In this document: positions 55,690-64,000 of the stretch, piece by piece
Layout: each line of letters starts with the position of its first letter
How positions within the stretch are numbered: the stretch's first letter is position 1
Source: Bacteroides congonensis
GTDB lineage: Bacteria; Bacteroidota; Bacteroidia; Bacteroidales; Bacteroidaceae
Direction: 5' to 3'
DNA length: 64,000 nt
Assembly (NCBI RefSeq): GCF_900130125.1
Contig: NZ_FQXY01000007.1
Location: 124,001-188,000 of the forward strand
Made by a program: the position numbers and the translations under genes
Notes under the pieces: generated by a model
Database searches by the model: none
Told to the model about the DNA's origin: nothing
The model's input: the letters and a program-made list of their open reading frames with translations, nothing else

Positions 55690-56328
55690 ATGAGATATAA
55701 GCATATAATATTTGATATTGACGGCACATTAATAGATACAGAATATGCCGTTATCCACTCTTTGATAAAGACTATTACAAAAATTACAGGAAACGTGCCC
55801 CAATATGAAGACCTGAAGTTTGTTTTAGGCATTACAGGCAAAGACGCTTTGAAGAGACTAAAAATAGATGATATAGATAGAGGACTGGAAATATGGGACA
55901 CTAATATGAAATCATATTACCATACTATCCACCCCTTTCAAGGTATCAAGGAGTGCTTGAACTATCTATTATCTAATAAGTATGTATCAGGCATTGTCAC
56001 TTCCAAAACATATATGGAATATCATACAGACTTCACCCCCTTAGGCTTGGCTAATTATTTTACCACCGTTGTATGCGCCGATAATACAGTAGAACATAAA
56101 CCTCAGGCCGCCCCTCTACTGGCATATTTATCCAAAGCCAAGATAAACCCTGTTGACGCTATATATATCGGGGATAGCATTTATGACATCCAATGTGCAA
56201 CAAGTGCCGGAGTTGATTCAGGATTGGTTCTGTGGAGCGGAGCGTCTCCCGATAGTATAAAAGCCAATTATTATTTTAAGACGCCTGATGATATATGCAG
56301 AATGTTATCCGATTTCCATCCTACATAA
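55690..56328 (+). CDS. HAD-superfamily phosphatase (phosphoglycolate phosphatase-like)
   Basis: This protein has 212 residues. Motif I is IIFDIDGTLIDTE (nucleophile Asp), motif II is the Ser/Thr in GIVTSKT, and motif III/IV is HKPQAAPLLAYL with YIGDSIYDIQCA. A helical cap lies between. The substrate is not clear; such enzymes act on small phosphorylated metabolites or as house-cleaning phosphatases. It starts 12 bp after the NUDIX gene ends, so the two are probably co-transcribed. Confidence 0.92.
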   Translation: MRYKHIIFDIDGTLIDTEYAVIHSLIKTITKITGNVPQYEDLKFVLGITGKDALKRLKIDDIDRGLEIWDTNMKSYYHTIHPFQGIKECLNYLLSNKYVSGIVTSKTYMEYHTDFTPLGLANYFTTVVCADNTVEHKPQAAPLLAYLSKAKINPVDAIYIGDSIYDIQCATSAGVDSGLVLWSGASPDSIKANYYFKTPDDICRMLSDFHPT

Positions 56329-56338
56329 GTATCATTCT

Positions 56339-56881
56339 TTAAAGCCCTTTTGTTATCACCGGAAGCCCGAAGAAACCTTTCTGTAATGTCAGTGTCTTTG
56401 CCTTTCCTTTCCGCGCCTTATTATAAGTGGAAAGTGATACATGCAATGTTTCCACATTTCCATTCGCAAAAGCGACTTCCAAATAATATTCCTTACGCAC
56501 ACCGTCCGGCACATAACGCCGCTTACCTACCCGACGTGTTTTCTTATGTGTCTCCTGATACTTCTTCTGCACCATAACCTCTTCTTCTTGTGTGGAAGCA
56601 GGGTCAGCCAACCAGTAGTTGCCTGCAAGAAACAATGCACAACTGATAGTTCCCACACATACCAAATGAGACAGAAGATTTAATGTTTTGTTATCACCTG
56701 CCGTCAGCCATGACCACTTTTTATAAAAAGGAAATGTAACAGCAGCCATCATTAACGCTACTCCGACAGGTATCCACCACTCTGTCAGTGTATCTTCATA
56801 GATTACATAGCCGATGCCCCACGAAACAAAAAGAATAAAGAGCATCAGAACACGGAGTATCTTGATAAGTATATTTTTCAT
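56339..56881 (-). CDS. Uncharacterised membrane protein
   Basis: This protein has 180 residues from ATG 56881; an ATG at 56953 would add 24 unlikely residues. There are three or four membrane segments (RVLMLFILFVSWGIGYVIY, WIPVGVALMMAAVTFPFY, LLSHLVCVGTISCALFLAGN). A basic soluble tail follows with KKTRRVGKRRYVPDGVRKEY and a strand-rich end. I do not recognise the family. The stop lies only 10 bp from the converging HAD gene. Confidence 0.7.
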   Translation of the reverse strand: MKNILIKILRVLMLFILFVSWGIGYVIYEDTLTEWWIPVGVALMMAAVTFPFYKKWSWLTAGDNKTLNLLSHLVCVGTISCALFLAGNYWLADPASTQEEEVMVQKKYQETHKKTRRVGKRRYVPDGVRKEYYLEVAFANGNVETLHVSLSTYNKARKGKAKTLTLQKGFFGLPVITKGL

Positions 56882-56954
56882 AATATTGCAAATATATATC
56901 CAGTTCGCAAATATACGAAGAATAAGTTTAGGAATGTAGCAAATATAACACAAG

Positions 56955-56997
56955 AAAAGGCAACAAACTCATGATATAGATGAGCTAGTTACCTTTT
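56955..56997. terminator. Terminator at the end of the sialidase locus
   Basis: AAAAGGCAAC pairs with GTTACCTTTT, with an inner CTCAT/ATGAG stem. Read on the minus strand the hairpin ends in a T-rich tail, fitting the end of the operon that starts with susC. Confidence 0.65.
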
Positions 56998-57024
56998 GTC
57001 TTATATCAAAGGATATTATATTAC

Positions 57025-58569
57025 TTATTTCATGCTATCATAAAGCGCTTTCGCTTCTGCTGCCGTGAATGCACGGTTATATACTAAATAATCATCTATA
57101 TACCCATCCATAAAATTCTCATAAGAACGAGAACCCTCTGCCCCTCTATACATCGCACCTATAAAATAAGGCGTACGGTCAACAGGCTTCAAACCTTTAT
57201 TGAGTGCTTCCGCTTCTTTTACTCCGTCAATATACAAATAGGTACTTCCATTGGTATGTACACATACGTAATGATGCCATTCGCCATCCGTCATTGACTT
57301 TGTTTTAAAGTCAGTCCAGTTTCCGGAAAGCCCTGTGTACTCAATGACGTATCTTATAAACGGACTGGATTTTTGGAACCTGAACCAGGTCTGCTTATTT
57401 TTTCCATCCGCACTGGCATTAGGACCGGCTCCATGTTGGAATACCCCCACATTAGTAGCTGTCTTATTCGAAGTTTTCACCCAGAAAGAAGTAGTCACCG
57501 GAGTTGCCTGGAAATCCAACACATCATTATCCGGCAACGACAAGAATGCATAATTCTGATTATCCTTACTTCTGAACTCGGCACAAGTAAACCCTTCCTT
57601 ACGGGCGGGAGCATTAAAGTTAACATCCATATTATCTCCCAATTTCAGAATTTCCGGATGAATAGCATGGGGACCCATATCCTTACTGTCACCCTCGAAC
57701 GGATAGAAAAGAACAATATCTTTACCCGACAATACGGTGATATATCCTTCCTGTTCGGCTGTGGAAGTATTCAATTCATTAGAAGCGACTAAAGTGACTT
57801 TATACCTACCGGCTGTTGAATAAGTAACGGTCGGGTTCTGTTCATTGGAAGTAGAGGGCGTTCCACCTTCAAATGTCCAGTTCCAGCGAGTAGGACGTCC
57901 CAAACTGGCATCTTTAAATGATACGTTTCCACCTTCTATAACCATACGCCGGTCTGCCGTGATATCTGCCGCTACTGAGTTTTTATCAATAATATTCAGA
58001 TAATTCTCTTTAGTGAGAGTAGCCGTTGTTTTAGGATTGGTAACGGTCAACTTCACAGAGTAAACTCCCGGCTCGAATACCAAACTTGGATTCTGTTCCG
58101 TCGACGTAACGGTACGACCTTCTGCAGGAATAAACTCCCAGGACCAAGCAGACGGGAAACCTATGGACAAATCGGTGAAACTAATAGTCTCATCACTCAA
58201 TGCCTGAGTTTTATTAGCTTTAAAGGCCACACTGATTTCATCAGGATATACGACTGTGATATATTGCAACATCTCAGTCTCCGCATTTTCCGTTCCCCGG
58301 CCTACTCTTAATTTCACGGTATAAGTTCCCGGATAATTATACACGATTTCCGGGCTGAACAGATTAGACACACTAGGTTCCCCACCTTCAAAAGCCCAAT
58401 CCCAACGTACAGGTTCTCCGACAGACTTATCCATAAAACAGACCTTTTCCCCCGCGGATATGGTTTGTCTATCTGATATAAAGTCCGCATTCAACAGTAC
58501 TTGTTCCTCGTCTTTGCAGGCATAAAAGAGCCCGACACACACGAGCAAGAAATATAATCTCTTTTTCAT
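57025..58569 (-). CDS. Surface lipoprotein with three PKD domains and a LamG-like domain
   Basis: This protein has 514 residues. The lipobox is VGLFYACKDE. Three PKD-type repeats follow, each with a W-x-W/F core: RWDWAFEGG, SAWSWEFIP and RWNWTFEGG, and a YPGTYTVKL-like end. From about residue 300 there is a LamG/concanavalin-like domain (VLFYPFEGDSKDMGPHAI, WHHYVCVHTNGSTYLYIDGV, GYIDDYLVYNRAFTAAEAK). No catalytic residues are seen, so it probably binds glycan at the cell surface, filling the SusE/F-like place in the locus. It follows the sialidase gene by 31 bp. Confidence 0.88.
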   Translation of the reverse strand: MKKRLYFLLVCVGLFYACKDEEQVLLNADFISDRQTISAGEKVCFMDKSVGEPVRWDWAFEGGEPSVSNLFSPEIVYNYPGTYTVKLRVGRGTENAETEMLQYITVVYPDEISVAFKANKTQALSDETISFTDLSIGFPSAWSWEFIPAEGRTVTSTEQNPSLVFEPGVYSVKLTVTNPKTTATLTKENYLNIIDKNSVAADITADRRMVIEGGNVSFKDASLGRPTRWNWTFEGGTPSTSNEQNPTVTYSTAGRYKVTLVASNELNTSTAEQEGYITVLSGKDIVLFYPFEGDSKDMGPHAIHPEILKLGDNMDVNFNAPARKEGFTCAEFRSKDNQNYAFLSLPDNDVLDFQATPVTTSFWVKTSNKTATNVGVFQHGAGPNASADGKNKQTWFRFQKSSPFIRYVIEYTGLSGNWTDFKTKSMTDGEWHHYVCVHTNGSTYLYIDGVKEAEALNKGLKPVDRTPYFIGAMYRGAEGSRSYENFMDGYIDDYLVYNRAFTAAEAKALYDSMK

Positions 58570-58600
58570 ATCAATCTATTTTTTAATTCTACGCATTGTT

Positions 58601-59710
58601 TTATTGTAGCTGTGACAACTCAATATTCTGAAAAGCAATGCCGCCAATATTCTTGAATCCATATTCATATAATACTCCAATCGTACCGTCAGGATAACGG
58701 GCAATATCCGAGTAACCACCATAATCACTACCCGTATAGGAATATTGCTTCTTCCAGGTTACTCCGTCATCCTCGCTCATCTTTAATGTGTTATTATTAC
58801 GATTGGTCTGACTATCAGGATTCGAGAACAGAATAATGCCTTTACCATCATCCCCCAAACCGTAAAAGAGTATGGAACCCTGACATATGGGTTCTTTCAA
58901 TGTAGTGTACTTACACGGACTCCATGTCAGTCCGCCGTCTGTACTGGTGGAAACCATTCTGTATTTTTCTGTATTGGACTGCTTACGCATGTTCAGCATT
59001 AAATCACCGTTGCTTAATTCGGTCACAGTGCTTTCATTCGTATAATCCACGTCCATGATACCACCCAAATGCCAGGTTTCTCCCTTATCATCCGAATATA
59101 TCACATGAGAACGTCCCGCACCGGAAGTAGTGGTATTATGATTACACGGCACTACAATTCTTCCCTTATGTGGTTCAAACTGTTTCACTATTCCATGGCA
59201 AGGCCCAGTAGCATACCATCTATATTTGTCAGGAGTTACGGAAGCTGTTATATCCTTTTCTTTCGCCCATGTCAATCCCTCATCATCCGAATAAGTCATA
59301 AATATGGAATTAGTCCCCGTTGCGCCCGGATTCCAGCAAGATAATAAAATGACACGATTGATATCCGGAAGATAGACAGGCACTTGATTACGACAACGGT
59401 TTTCACCATCATCCTTAACAGTAATCAAAGGTCCCCAAGTTTTTCCTTTATCCGTGGAACGCTTTAATACGATGTCAATGTCTCCTTCATCTTCAGGCCC
59501 ATTGCGACGTCCCTCGGCAAATGCCAATATTGTACCACTGTTAGTAATCACCATCGTAGGGATTCTGAAATAGGCATATCCTTCCCTATTGATAGAATAT
59601 GGCTTGCTTGTGGGAACCGGTAAAGAAGATATGCTTGGCTCCACATCATTGCATGCTGTCGTTACAAACAACAGGCACGCCCATGCAAATATTAAGTTTA
59701 AATTCTTCAT
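58601..59710 (-). CDS. Exo-alpha-sialidase (GH33-type)
   Basis: This protein has 369 residues with a lipobox (FVTTACNDV). The arginine motif is FRIPTM. Five Asp-box repeats are visible (STDKGKTWG, SDDEGLTWA, SDDKGETWH, STDGGLTWS, SEDDGVTWK), giving a six-bladed propeller. The catalytic Asp is likely in GPEDEGDIDIV, and the nucleophile Tyr with its Glu follow later. It would release terminal sialic acid from mucin or host glycans at the cell surface. It lies downstream of the SusD gene by 12 bp. Confidence 0.93.
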   Translation of the reverse strand: MKNLNLIFAWACLLFVTTACNDVEPSISSLPVPTSKPYSINREGYAYFRIPTMVITNSGTILAFAEGRRNGPEDEGDIDIVLKRSTDKGKTWGPLITVKDDGENRCRNQVPVYLPDINRVILLSCWNPGATGTNSIFMTYSDDEGLTWAKEKDITASVTPDKYRWYATGPCHGIVKQFEPHKGRIVVPCNHNTTTSGAGRSHVIYSDDKGETWHLGGIMDVDYTNESTVTELSNGDLMLNMRKQSNTEKYRMVSTSTDGGLTWSPCKYTTLKEPICQGSILFYGLGDDGKGIILFSNPDSQTNRNNNTLKMSEDDGVTWKKQYSYTGSDYGGYSDIARYPDGTIGVLYEYGFKNIGGIAFQNIELSQLQ

Positions 59711-59722
59711 TGCTTCTACTTT

Positions 59723-61183
59723 TTAATAACCGTCAGTTTGTTCCAAATTAGGATTCAAATCAATCATCTTCCTCAAAATCGGGAAATACAATGGAGTGGA
59801 TTTACCAATCAGATTAGGAATATAACTATAAATATCAATGGTACCCGCATGGTGCGCCCGCATCAGGTCAGGCCAGCGCTTCAACTCGAAACACAATTCC
59901 CTGCCCCGTTCATCCAATATCTCTTTCTGTACTACTTTCTGGTCCGTACTTCCGGTATAAACTCCGATTCCGGCACGATTACGGGTAGAGAACATGGCAT
60001 CAATAGCTTTTTGTACATTATCACCACCGAGGTAACATAACAATTCCGCTTTTAGTAATTTGACTTCGCCCAAACGATAGACTATGATATCATTATCATA
60101 ATAACGGTCGTCGGTATAGGCTGTCCCCCGGAATTTGTTCTGTGAAGTAAAGACTACTGCCCCTTTTGAATTTACAGCATTGATGTACGCTGACGAAGCC
60201 CGGTTATCCTTGTCACTGAAAAGTGAAATCAGACGGGGAGACGGAGCATATACGTGACGTGCGATTGTGGAATTGGTGTACGGAATGTCTTCTTTGTTCA
60301 CAATATCGTTAGTCAGCAGTCCGGCCGCGGCAGACATGGACAACGTAGACATATACATATTGTTATATTCATCCTTCTTCAAATAAATAGAGAAAATGAT
60401 TTCACTGTTCTTCTTGTTTGCCACATCAAAGATGTCCGCATATTTATCCATCATACTCACACCGCACTTTTCCACTTCTTCCAATGCAGAAATTGCATCT
60501 GTCAAATCATTCTTGTCATTACTCTTCTGAACCGTATATTTCCATGCCAACGCTTCTGCTTTCAGACACAAAGCAGCAGGTCTTGAAATCCGGTTCTTAT
60601 CCGGAATATTCGTTTCCGGGAAAAGGTCGACGGCAGTCTGAACATCTGAAAGAATCTGTTTCATCACTTCGGAAGCCGCACTACGCGCGGGACGTGACTC
60701 CTTATCATAGGACTCCGTCGGATTTAAGACAATAGGCACATCTCCCCACATCTGAGTTAAAGTAAGATAGGCTTTTGCCCTGAAAGTATATGCCTGTGCC
60801 AGAATACGTTTCTTCTCATTTTCCAGTGCAAAGTCAATCCCGGGAGCATATTTGATTATCATATTGCAATGATGAATGTTCTCATAGAAAGTACGCCAGT
60901 CCAATCCATATTCTTCATTCAGTTCATGCTGATGTGAACGTGAAACACCGCCAATCACTCCCGATACCATAGCATCTCCACGGTCTTCTCCATACAGGGT
61001 GGTACTGGTCATTCCTCTGTAATCCGAATAAAGACCATTCAGATAACCTTTCACATCAGATTCCGATTTCCAATAATTTGCCATAGTTATTTCAGAAATA
61101 GGGTCTATCTCCAAAATAGATTCACAACTACCTAAGGTGCAGGCAGTCATTATACTAAATATTATTAATTTAGCTCTCATCAC
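59723..61183 (-). CDS. SusD/RagB-family lipoprotein of the sialidase locus
   Basis: This protein has 486 residues. The lipobox is CTLGSCESIL, followed by LEIDPISEITMANYWKSESD as in SusD proteins. TPR-like helices (ILAQAYTFRAKAYLTLTQMW) and a C-terminal LDERGRELCFELKRWPDLMR complete the pattern. It should form the capture lid for the SusC-like transporter encoded 14 bp upstream. The ligand is probably a sialylated glycan, judging by the neighbour. Confidence 0.95.
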   Translation of the reverse strand: MMRAKLIIFSIMTACTLGSCESILEIDPISEITMANYWKSESDVKGYLNGLYSDYRGMTSTTLYGEDRGDAMVSGVIGGVSRSHQHELNEEYGLDWRTFYENIHHCNMIIKYAPGIDFALENEKKRILAQAYTFRAKAYLTLTQMWGDVPIVLNPTESYDKESRPARSAASEVMKQILSDVQTAVDLFPETNIPDKNRISRPAALCLKAEALAWKYTVQKSNDKNDLTDAISALEEVEKCGVSMMDKYADIFDVANKKNSEIIFSIYLKKDEYNNMYMSTLSMSAAAGLLTNDIVNKEDIPYTNSTIARHVYAPSPRLISLFSDKDNRASSAYINAVNSKGAVVFTSQNKFRGTAYTDDRYYDNDIIVYRLGEVKLLKAELLCYLGGDNVQKAIDAMFSTRNRAGIGVYTGSTDQKVVQKEILDERGRELCFELKRWPDLMRAHHAGTIDIYSYIPNLIGKSTPLYFPILRKMIDLNPNLEQTDGY

Positions 61184-61197
61184 CGTTTGCTTTAATG

Positions 61198-64000
61198 TTA
61201 CATTGTAAATTTTACAGAGAATATAAACTGACGCGGACGGGAATATTTACCGGCATCAGCACCAATTACCTCAGGAGTAAGTCCGTCATAAGCAGTCCAA
61301 TATCCTAAATTATAGACAGCCGCCGTCAAGTCCAGCGTTTCAATCTTAGCGGCACGCAGCCACTTGGTACGCAGCGGATACGAAAGGGAGACTTCACGGA
61401 ATGCCAGATAATCACCTTTCTTTATATATAAGGTATTGGCACTACCGCCACTAAAACCAATAGTAGAACTACTTGGACGCCCATGATTACGCTTTCCGTT
61501 ATCCCAGTCGGACTCTACATCATAACGGGGAATAGAAGCTATATCACCCGGTTTATGCCACATCTTGCTACTGGCTACATCATGAATCGTTGCAAAATTA
61601 TTCCGTGAATTTGCGTTCGCCTGTGCCCTGAAATGATTATCAATCACATTTCCTAATGAGAAGTCCGTGGCAATCCGTAAAGTAAAATTCTTATAAGTGA
61701 AAGTATTGTTGAAAGACCCCATCTTATCAGGGTGAATATAACCTACAAACACCATATCTTTAGAATTGATGATACCGTTTCCATCCACATCACGCCAAAT
61801 GGCGTCACCCGCACATTTTCCTTTACCCAGCCAGCCGGAAGATACACCTTCATCATACGGAGCGTTAGCCGCATCTTCATCTGTTGAATAAACTCCGTCC
61901 AACTGATAAGCAAAACGGGAACCGAAGCGTTCTCCTTCCGCAAATCCACCTACTTCAACATATTTTCCCAACTTCGGGTCGAAAATGATTCCACCGCCGG
62001 TACGGTTCTTGTCTGCTCCATTATTGGGTAACTTACCGATAGTTGTTCTCCAAATCGAGAAATTGGCATCTACATTCCAACGGAAATCATGGGTTTGTAT
62101 GGGAATCGCATTGATGGCTATTTCCACCCCTTTCGTGTTCAAAGAACCGAAATTGGACTTGATTGAAGCAAATCCCGTTTCTGACCATAAGTTCTCGTTC
62201 AACAAACGGTTCGTTGTCTTTTTATAATAAGCGTCGAAAGACAGATTGATACGGTTATTCAGAAAACCGGCTTCTAGCCCCAAATCGGTCGAAGTCGTTT
62301 CTTCCCATAACAGATTGCGGTTCATAAGCACTGTATTCAAAATACCTGCTTCGCCTGCATAGTTCTTACCGGCTTCATAAGAACCTTCCGTATTCTCCAG
62401 CGCAAGATTGTCATATCCTGTTTTTCCCCAGCTGGCTCTAAGCTTCAAATTGCTGACAACTTTCGACAAAGGTTCAAAGAAAGCCTCACGATGCATATTC
62501 CATCCGGCAGATACACCCGGAAAAGCAGCAAACTTATGATTGGCTGCAAAATGGGAAGAACCGTCATAACGGATACTTGCGGAGAAGAGGTATCTCATAT
62601 CATAATTGTAATTGACACGGCCGAAGTAACTGTTCATCTTCTTTTCTTCAAAAGTGGAAGTGGTCTTGGCTGATTCTGTCGCAATACCATTCAGCGTCTC
62701 AATATAATCCGATGTTCCGCCATAACCGGAACCGCTGAAACGATACCAGTTATCATAAATATAATTGCCGCCTGCCATCAAATCCAGATTATGTTTATCC
62801 TTTATTGTCTTCGTATAGTTCAAAACAAGGTCATACTGATAATGCAAGTCCATATTATGAGCTTCGGACACCGGTCTATTTTTCACCACCTCATTATATC
62901 TCTCGAAATTATGGTCTTTACCTTCATTATTAGTGTACGAGAACATCGGTTTGAGATGTAATCCCGGAATAATTTCCCAGTCCAGTTCGGCTGAGAGGTT
63001 GATTCGGCTCACCCTATTTTCTTTTTCCTGATAATAAACTTCATGCAGACGGGTACGGAATGAGCTTGTCAATTCGCCCGGAGCCGGAGTTCCGTCTTCA
63101 TAATATTGGCGTACCGTAGGTGGCATCTTGGCAGCCCGTGACATTACATTGTTCTCGTTAATGCCCGCGGTCGTTCTCATGGAGTAGTTTACCATACCTC
63201 TTACTGTAAGGTTCTTGCGAATCTTATACGAAGCATTTGTCAGAAAACTCCAACGGTTGTAATTAGTACCTACCACAATACCATCTTGAGTAAGATACCC
63301 CAAACTCATATAGTAAGTCGCTTTCTCATTGCCACCACTGAAGTTTATATTAAAATCATGATTGACCGGCGTTTGAAAAAGATTATCCTGGAAATCTGTT
63401 TCTTTGAAAATCAACATCTTGCCGGGATTAGCCGGGTCCTCCATCATCTCCCACCCTTGATTATACAGCAGGTCTTCTACATATCCCTGACCATAATTGG
63501 TGATATAGTCATCCAGGAAAGCAGTCGTATTCAGAGCGTTCCGTTTGTTGGCAGTACTCATCGCAAACGTACCTGACAGATATTTGTCCGGGTCGGTCGC
63601 ATGCAACGCAGCCGTACGGGTTGCGGTCAGGTATTCACGGGCACCGGACAACGGCATTCTCTTCGGTTGGTGGTCTACAGACAAACCATAGCTAAAAGAG
63701 ATACTCCCTTTGCCAGCTTTACCTTGTTTAGTCGTAATCATCACAATACCACGGGAAGCCTTTGAACCATAAATAGCCGTCGAAGCAGCGTCCTTCAGTA
63801 CTTGTATCGTTTCTATATCCGCATAGTTGATATCCTTCATAGTACGAATTACACCGTCAATGATTACCATAGGAGAATCACTCTCAGGTGCGGTAGTCGT
63901 TCCGCCACGCACTATAATCTGAGGGTCAGCTCCCGGTTGACCGGAATTTACACGGATTTCCATTCCCGGCACTTTTCCCTGTAACATTGACATCGGATTT
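61198..64000 (-). CDS. SusC-family TonB-dependent transporter (5' end outside window)
   Basis: The frame is open to the right edge, so the N-terminus is missing; 933 codons are visible. The plug is seen at the visible start (PQIIVRGGTTTAPE, VQVLKDAAST-like AIYGSKASRGIVMITTK). The barrel ends with PRQFIFSVKFTM. It would import glycan captured by the SusD partner. An internal ATG at 63993 is not the real start because it lies within the plug. The gene heads the sialidase locus. Confidence 0.94.
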   Translation of the reverse strand, partial: NPMSMLQGKVPGMEIRVNSGQPGADPQIIVRGGTTTAPESDSPMVIIDGVIRTMKDINYADIETIQVLKDAASTAIYGSKASRGIVMITTKQGKAGKGSISFSYGLSVDHQPKRMPLSGAREYLTATRTAALHATDPDKYLSGTFAMSTANKRNALNTTAFLDDYITNYGQGYVEDLLYNQGWEMMEDPANPGKMLIFKETDFQDNLFQTPVNHDFNINFSGGNEKATYYMSLGYLTQDGIVVGTNYNRWSFLTNASYKIRKNLTVRGMVNYSMRTTAGINENNVMSRAAKMPPTVRQYYEDGTPAPGELTSSFRTRLHEVYYQEKENRVSRINLSAELDWEIIPGLHLKPMFSYTNNEGKDHNFERYNEVVKNRPVSEAHNMDLHYQYDLVLNYTKTIKDKHNLDLMAGGNYIYDNWYRFSGSGYGGTSDYIETLNGIATESAKTTSTFEEKKMNSYFGRVNYNYDMRYLFSASIRYDGSSHFAANHKFAAFPGVSAGWNMHREAFFEPLSKVVSNLKLRASWGKTGYDNLALENTEGSYEAGKNYAGEAGILNTVLMNRNLLWEETTSTDLGLEAGFLNNRINLSFDAYYKKTTNRLLNENLWSETGFASIKSNFGSLNTKGVEIAINAIPIQTHDFRWNVDANFSIWRTTIGKLPNNGADKNRTGGGIIFDPKLGKYVEVGGFAEGERFGSRFAYQLDGVYSTDEDAANAPYDEGVSSGWLGKGKCAGDAIWRDVDGNGIINSKDMVFVGYIHPDKMGSFNNTFTYKNFTLRIATDFSLGNVIDNHFRAQANANSRNNFATIHDVASSKMWHKPGDIASIPRYDVESDWDNGKRNHGRPSSSTIGFSGGSANTLYIKKGDYLAFREVSLSYPLRTKWLRAAKIETLDLTAAVYNLGYWTAYDGLTPEVIGADAGKYSRPRQFIFSVKFTM

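Noticed and set aside
63993..64000. The ATG at 63993 as the start of the last SusC gene
   Set aside because: The frame stays open to the edge and the ATG lies inside the plug domain, so the true start is outside the window.

Overview
The window comes from a gut-type Bacteroides genome (species not determined). The evidence is the number of Bacteroidales-specific families (SusC/SusD pairs, RteC, the HU variant with a winged-helix tail, DUF4421, an AAA/PD-(D/E)XK protein), a fused BioB-BioA gene, weak ribosome binding sites, and promoters of the Bacteroides type (-7 TAnnTTTG with TTG/TTTG 19-20 bp upstream), found before several operons. Most of the window is ordinary chromosome, with three accessory stretches and one partial glycan locus at the right end.

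Left part (1-11100). An AAA-ATPase that runs off the left edge and an HU-like DNA-binding protein precede a large RING-like/TerD-like protein. Directly upstream of that protein, in the same orientation, lie two tRNA-like RNAs. One is 55 nt with acceptor, D and T arms but no anticodon arm. The other is about 102 nt with an extended closing helix and a T-arm. This looks like an RNA-protein operon and is the most unusual item here. Divergent from it, 5469-11020 is a one-directional array of nine small genes. Several resemble orphan immunity proteins of polymorphic toxin systems (Imm11-like, Imm26-like, Imm30-like, WGR). They are separated by eight related hairpin repeats ending in CATTAG/CATTAA just before each start codon. 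The layout resembles recombinase-associated acquired interbacterial defence (rAID) arrays or integron-like cassettes, but no recombinase is visible.

Middle part (11100-43300). Single housekeeping genes come first (rsgA, SIMPL, DUF1062, RteC, a monooxygenase, a DnaQ-type exonuclease). A mannonate/fructuronate operon (lacI-type regulator, SDR reductase, uxuA) follows, with palindromic operator candidates at its promoter. Next are an Fsr-like MFS pump, an isolated SusC/SusD pair, and a complete biotin operon (bioBA-F-G-C-D). A hybrid sensor kinase separates biotin synthesis from a biotin-dependent acyl-CoA carboxylase operon (carboxyltransferase, biotin carboxylase, biotin carrier). A lactate permease follows, then a 600-bp non-coding region with a 21-bp tandem array.

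Right part (43300-64000). An RNA-repair operon reads leftward: RtcB ligase, a KxDG-type RNA ligase, and an HD-hydrolase/P-loop kinase fusion. Its promoter lies about 330 nt upstream, leaving a long structured leader. A thioredoxin lipoprotein and a DUF202 protein follow. Then comes an operon with a TonB-dependent receptor whose N-terminus looks HU-like, a histidine kinase lacking its phospho-acceptor histidine, an intact partner kinase and a LytTR regulator. Next are a Crp/Fnr regulator, a NUDIX hydrolase gene interrupted by an in-frame TGA, and a HAD phosphatase. The window ends inside a sialidase-containing glycan utilisation locus (SusC partial, SusD, GH33-type sialidase, PKD/LamG lipoprotein).
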